A stretch of DNA of 64,000 nt from Halorientalis sp. (GTDB lineage: Archaea > Halobacteriota > Halobacteria > Halobacteriales > Haloarculaceae). The stretch spans positions 28,937-92,936 of the forward strand of contig NZ_JAQCNH010000078.1 of NCBI RefSeq assembly GCF_028275115.1, written 5' to 3'. Positions 60,385 through 64,000 of the stretch are shown here, in pieces. The stretch's first letter is position 1. The number at the start of each line of letters is the position of its first letter. The position numbers and the translations under genes are program-made. The notes beneath the pieces are model-generated. The model had not been told where the DNA came from. It was given only the letters and a program-made list of their open reading frames with translations, and ran no database searches.

Positions 60385-60660
60385 ATGGAGGTCTGGACCT
60401 GGGTCGTCGCGTACGTCGTCGGGTTCAGTCTGATCCAGTTGCTGGTGTACCGGTATTTCCGGGACAGCGAACCGTCGGCCGGGGGAGCCTCGACGGGTTC
60501 GGGTGAGCAGTACTCGGCCGCGGCCGACGGACTGGAGCGAGACCAGACGAACCGCCGGACGCGCGACGACGAAGGCACGGTGTGTCAACACTGCGGCACG
60601 TTCAACGAACACGAAGCAAACTACCGGTACTGCAGGCACTGCGTTTCGCCGCTCCGGTAG
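60385..60660 (+). CDS. Single-helix membrane protein with zinc ribbon (DUF7577-like)
   Basis: The 91-residue protein has an N-terminal membrane helix (VWTWVVAYVVGFSLIQLLVY), a charged linker and a C-terminal zinc ribbon CQHCGTFNEHEANYRYCRHC. This is the pattern of haloarchaeal DUF7577 proteins. The zinc ribbon should lie in the cytosol. The function is unknown. Confidence 0.82.
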   Translation: MEVWTWVVAYVVGFSLIQLLVYRYFRDSEPSAGGASTGSGEQYSAAADGLERDQTNRRTRDDEGTVCQHCGTFNEHEANYRYCRHCVSPLR

Positions 60661-60697
60661 CGACGGGGTTTTTTCCTCGTAGCGTCGACCAGACGGT

Positions 60698-61420
60698 ATG
60701 CGCAGCGTTGCGATCAACGTCGCCGCCAACACCAACGAACCCGGCGTCCGTGGCCCGTTGTTCCCGGACGGAAGCTTCGAGTACATTCCAATCCCCGAGT
60801 CTGAACCGACCAGCGACCCGGTGCCGACGTACGCCGACCTCGACCTGACCACCGACCTGCCCGCGGACTCCGGGTCCCGCCCCGTCCACCTCGACCCGGA
60901 GTTCGCCGAGTACGCCAGCTGTGAGCGCTACACGTACGGTGACGAGCACGGCGTGAAAGCGGGCCCCATCGCAGAGTTGGCGGCCGGTGACACCCTGCTT
61001 TTTTACGCTACACTCTCGACGGACGCCGACCGCCCCGACTGGGCCCCGCCCGAGTGGGGCGCGTTTCTGATCGGCCAGTTTCGGTTGGCGCGTGACCCGC
61101 TCACCGGCGAGGACTACCGCGACCTACCCGCCGACGCCGAGGCACGAGCCGTTTTCGCCAACAACGCCCACGTCAAACGCGACTCGTTCGACGCCCGCGT
61201 GCTCGTCCACGGCGACCCCGACACGTCGGGACTGTACGAGACAGCCGTCCCACTGAGCACACCCGCCGGTGGCAGCGAAGCCAACCGTGTCGTGACCGCG
61301 CTCTCTGCCGACTCCGGGAAAGGCCCATGGTGGCGGCGACCACTCCGGTTCGACGCAGATGCCACCGAACGAGTGGTGTCTCTTGAACCCGCCAACGCCG
61401 CCCGACCCCACGACCACTAA
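60698..61420 (+). CDS. Nmad3-type (nucleotide modification associated domain) protein
   Basis: The 240-residue protein opens MRSVAINVAANTNEPGVRGP and has DGSFEYIPIPESEPTSDPVP and HLDPEFAEYASCERYTYGDE. These conserved strings are shared with haloarchaeal proteins assigned to nucleotide modification associated domain 3. In phages the domain is linked to base-modification systems. No methyltransferase or other modification enzyme is adjacent here. The molecular function is unknown and the name rests on memory of the family. Confidence 0.72.
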   Translation: MRSVAINVAANTNEPGVRGPLFPDGSFEYIPIPESEPTSDPVPTYADLDLTTDLPADSGSRPVHLDPEFAEYASCERYTYGDEHGVKAGPIAELAAGDTLLFYATLSTDADRPDWAPPEWGAFLIGQFRLARDPLTGEDYRDLPADAEARAVFANNAHVKRDSFDARVLVHGDPDTSGLYETAVPLSTPAGGSEANRVVTALSADSGKGPWWRRPLRFDADATERVVSLEPANAARPHDH

Positions 61421-61456
61421 CCCGGACTCGCACGAGGCCGGTCCCCAGCCCTTTAA

Positions 61457-61494
61457 TTCTCAATTGTGAGAACACAGCAGGAACACATATATTC
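61457..61494 (+). promoter_or_regulatory. Promoter with palindrome upstream of the RAD55-like gene
   Basis: The inverted repeat TTCTCA-ATTG-TGAGAA (61457-61472) sits before the TATA-like CATATATT (61486-61493). The ATG at 61516 is about 26 nt further on, so the mRNA is probably leaderless. The repeat is placed like an activator or repressor site. Confidence 0.55.
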
Positions 61495-61515
61495 CGAGGT
61501 AGTTCTGGTGACTGT

Positions 61516-62202
61516 ATGCGCGTTTCCAGCGGCGTCCCCGGTTTCGACGAGATCGTCGAGGGTGGTCTCCCGGCAAACCGGCTGTACGTAGTTAGTGGGC
61601 CGCCGGGCAGCGGGAAGACGACGTTCTCCTCGATGTTCATCACCGAGGGTGCTCGCAACGGGGAGAACTGTCTGTACGTCACGATGCACGAGTCGAAAGA
61701 CGAACTCATCCACGACATGTCGAACTTCGATTTCGGCTTCGAGAAAGTGATGCGCTCGGGCCGGGTGCAGTTTCTCAACCTCGTGACCGAGGCTGGCAAG
61801 CGGACTATCACACAGTTCGGGACCGACGGTGGGCTGACCAATCGGTTGACTGCCTTCATCGAGTCGAACGATATCGATCGCGCGGTCATCGACTCCACGA
61901 TGCTCCTCCAGCATTTCTTCGCGGACATGTCGGAGGAGATTACCGGCTTTCTCTCCTCGCTGAAACAGACCGACACCACCATCTTTCTGATCTCGGAGAT
62001 GACCGACCCCACGTCTTACTCCGACGAACACTACCTCGCACACGGGGTAACCTTCTTTCACAACTACATGGAAGCCGGCGGGATGACACGCGGCGTCCAG
62101 ATCATCAAGATGCGCGGGACGGCCATCGACTGTGACATCCACAAGATCGGTTTCTCGGACACGGGCCTGCGCGTCTCCCCAGACGAGAAGGTTCAGCGAT
62201 GA
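61516..62202 (+). CDS. RAD55/KaiC-like P-loop ATPase
   Basis: The 228-residue protein is a single RecA-fold domain. It has a KaiC-type start (GVPGFDEIVEGGLPANRLYV), Walker A GPPGSGKTT (28-36) and a Walker B strand DIDRAVIDSTML. Haloarchaea have many such single-domain KaiC/RAD55 proteins, often with signalling genes. Here it overlaps a small partner gene by 4 nt (ATGA) and neighbours a decayed histidine kinase. A signalling or regulatory role is inferred. Confidence 0.88.
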   Translation: MRVSSGVPGFDEIVEGGLPANRLYVVSGPPGSGKTTFSSMFITEGARNGENCLYVTMHESKDELIHDMSNFDFGFEKVMRSGRVQFLNLVTEAGKRTITQFGTDGGLTNRLTAFIESNDIDRAVIDSTMLLQHFFADMSEEITGFLSSLKQTDTTIFLISEMTDPTSYSDEHYLAHGVTFFHNYMEAGGMTRGVQIIKMRGTAIDCDIHKIGFSDTGLRVSPDEKVQR

Positions 62203-62618
62203 CCCTCTATGAAGACCGCTTCGACACCGATTGGGACCAACTCGGCCGTGACGAGGCCATGGAGCGTGCCTTCGCGCTCGGTGTCGCCGCCTCGCTTGGC
62301 GAGCATAACGAAAACGAGTACGAGGCCATCCGCCAGGCGATGGGAACTAACTACGACGCCAGCATCGTCGAACTCGCCTACGGCGAGGGCAAACAGAAGG
62401 GCACGAAACGCAAACGCGCTGCCGACGACGCGACCGACCCGGAGGCGGTCTGGGAGGCCGTCATCAGCGCCGAACTCGACGACGCCGAACCGGCCGACAG
62501 GAATGACGCCACGTCCCGAGCGACTGACCTCCCGTCCGCCGTATCGGACCGCCCGGAGATGACCGACCAACCGGACCGGGACCCCGAACAAACGGAGTTC
62601 CCGGACTTCCTGAAGTAG
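62199..62618 (+). CDS. Small acidic partner of the RAD55-like ATPase
   Basis: A 139-residue protein with a helical N-terminus (DQLGRDEAMERAFALGVAAS, EYEAIRQAMGTNYDASIVEL), a basic patch (GKQKGTKRKRAADD) and an acidic disordered tail. No family is recognised. The start overlaps the ATPase stop, so the two are made together and may interact. The stop is adjacent to the stop of the opposed kinase remnant. Confidence 0.72.
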   Translation: MTLYEDRFDTDWDQLGRDEAMERAFALGVAASLGEHNENEYEAIRQAMGTNYDASIVELAYGEGKQKGTKRKRAADDATDPEAVWEAVISAELDDAEPADRNDATSRATDLPSAVSDRPEMTDQPDRDPEQTEFPDFLK

Positions 62619-63700
62619 TTAGCGCTGGAGTTCGAGACTCACGACGGTCCCGGCTCCACTGTCACCGATTCAGACACGCCCGCCGCACTGTTCGAGCACC
62701 GACGCCGTCAGGAACAGTCCGAGGTCCGCACCGTCGCTGTCGAGTCCCCGCTCGCCCGACCCGGACACGTCTGCTTGGACGTCCTCGGGGATACCGGTGT
62801 TGTTGCCCGCGACCGATATCTCTACCCGTGGCTCCTGGCCGTCGTTGTGTTCGATCGCACTCGCCAGGACGTTCGCGACCGCTCGGCCCAACAGGTCGTT
62901 GGCCCGAACGGTGCGCTTCACTGGAGTCTCGCCGACCGTCTCGAAGGACCCCTCCGGGAACGCCTCCCGTGCCTCGGCCAGTTCCACGGCCGGGACATCC
63001 AGGTCGACCGACAACAGATTCGGCTCCTCGGTGAGTGTTCGCGTGATGTCCCTGATGTCCCCGGCAGTCGCCGCCGGCTCGTCGGTCCGGTCGATCACCG
63101 TTTCCGCGTGTCCAGTCCAGTCCCGTCCCGTCCCCGCCGACACGCCGTTCGAGGAGCTGTGCCTGGCCCCGAATGACCGTCAGCCCGTCCAGGAGGTGGT
63201 GGCGCAGGATTCGGTTCAGCACCCCGTTGGTCTCCTGCTGGCGTTCGACGAACTCCTGTTCGAGCTTTGCCTGTGTCGCCGCCTCCGCGTTCCGTTTGGC
63301 TCTGATGGGCGATTCCCACCAGCAGTCCGAAGAAGCCGCCGGCGACGATTTCCGTTATCGACTCGACGCTCATCGACACTCCTGCCCGAGCAGTCCAAGC
63401 AGCACCGTCCACCCCGACAGCCCGATAATCGCGCACAGACCCAGCGCGTCCCGGACCGCGACCGTCCGCCGCCTCTCGGTCGTCAGAGTCCGCTCGTGCA
63501 ACCTGCGCCCCTGCCAGACATCAGCGTCAGGAAAAGCGCCGGCAACACGAGGTCGAGCGCCCGGAAGAATGGTTCTCGACGCGCAACCGGACGAGTCCGA
63601 CGAGTAACACGAGCAAGAACAGACTCACGACGGGCACAATCCACTCGGACAACGCGTCGACGAGTGGCCCGTCGACATCGGGCCAATCCAGCTTGCCTTA
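62619..63700 (-). pseudogene. Sensor histidine kinase remnant
   Basis: Fragments in several frames add up to a haloarchaeal membrane histidine kinase. First come membrane helices (LSEWIVPVVSLFLLVLLVGL; IGLSGWTVLLGLLG; IVAGGFFGLLVGIAHQ). Next is the H-box region, EFVERQQETNG then LNRILRHHLLDGLTVIRGQA. The ATPase pieces follow (LLGRAVANVLASAIEHNDG; LFLTASVLEQCGGRV). After GGRV there is an in-frame TGA, then the expected end IGDSGAGTVVSLELQR and TAA at 62619-62621. The frames change several times, the ATPase is shortened before GIPEDVQ, and a G2 glycine is an Asp (GADLGLFLT). Confidence 0.75.
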
Positions 63701-63885
63701 CGCTCCCTACCCGACCCGACTCGCCGTGTTGTGTGTATGGGAGTGGCAGACACGCGACGGCCGACGACTACACCGGCTCGCATGTGAGGACGAACCTTTT
63801 AGTCGGATGACGAGTACAGCTCGATACGGGAGTACCGAGTGGGCGTCGTGGGGACGGCGTGATTGACGCTTCCGGGGGCCAACGG

Positions 63886-64000
63886 ATGGAACAGAGACGC
63901 GACGACCGACCCGTGTACAGTGCAGTCGGCCGAGCGGCGCGACTGGCGTTCGCGCTCGCGCTGCTGGGGACGCTGTTCGTCTCCGGTGTGGCCGCCCACA
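63886..64000 (+). CDS. Start of a secreted protein (truncated by window end)
   Basis: ATG 63886 opens MEQRRDDRPVYSAVGRAARL followed by AFALALLGTLFVSGVAAH, a basic N-terminus and a hydrophobic core ending in A-x-A, as in a signal peptide. The frame is open at the end of the window. What the mature protein does cannot be told. Confidence 0.55.
   Translation, partial: MEQRRDDRPVYSAVGRAARLAFALALLGTLFVSGVAAH

Overview
The window reads as chromosome from a halophilic archaeon (class Halobacteria). It is GC-rich with strong C/G bias at third codon positions, and its proteins are markedly acidic. Several genes have a TATA element about 25 nt upstream of the start codon, consistent with leaderless mRNAs. 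The gene set is archaeal or haloarchaeal: a thermosome, archaeal Trm1, P-II/Amt with Lrp regulators, Cmi4, PGF-CTERM surface proteins, archaeal-type pilins and many small zinc-ribbon proteins. The genus cannot be fixed from the sequence.

Layout. 0-11 kb: surface and pilin-like proteins, a degenerate MinD-like ATPase, a HIT hydrolase, a MscS-type membrane protein, thiolase, a four-repeat LEA14/WHy protein, a family-4 type uracil-DNA glycosylase, and two broken genes (TetR regulator, ZIP transporter). 11-21 kb: ileS carrying two palindrome-encoded inserts, a tnpA remnant, PRPP synthetase, an SMR transporter, hemL and an intact tnpB-only IS element. 21-24 kb: amt-glnK-lrp. 24-27 kb: a tightly overlapping DUF4129-DUF7269-DUF58-DUF7519 operon. 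27-35 kb: hemB, a CPBP protease, a FadF/HdrD-like membrane Fe-S oxidoreductase, cmi4, a solo Cas4-like nuclease, ilvA and a decayed patatin gene. 35-41 kb: RidA, tRNA-Ser(GGA) with a duplicated 3' end (an att-like scar), an epoxide-hydrolase-like enzyme and the thermosome. 41-45 kb: a secreted PhoX-type phosphatase that carries a cohesin-like and a dockerin-like module, followed by a PGF-CTERM-anchored cohesin-like protein. 45-50 kb: AEC and MATE transporters, a TetR regulator with its operator, and divergent lrp/glnA. 50-64 kb: DedA, PAP2, a frameshifted YihY, trm1, a lipoprotein, SWIM and F420-type small proteins, an aldo-keto reductase, a second CPBP protease, a hexapeptide acyltransferase, an Nmad3-type protein, a RAD55/KaiC-like ATPase with a partner, and a decayed histidine kinase.

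How genes work together. Nitrogen assimilation is split between two loci (amt-glnK and glnA), each next to an Lrp/AsnC paralogue. hemB and hemL serve tetrapyrrole synthesis. The most distinctive unit is the PhoX-cohesin-dockerin plus anchored cohesin pair, which suggests attachment of a phosphatase at the cell surface.

Two sequence-level themes recur. The first is a family of nested inverted repeats directly 3' of genes, along with GC-rich hairpins that also sit inside coding regions in frame. The second is a high number of broken genes, several needing only one restored base. Single-base cases could be assembly errors; the ZIP, patatin and kinase loci look like real decay.
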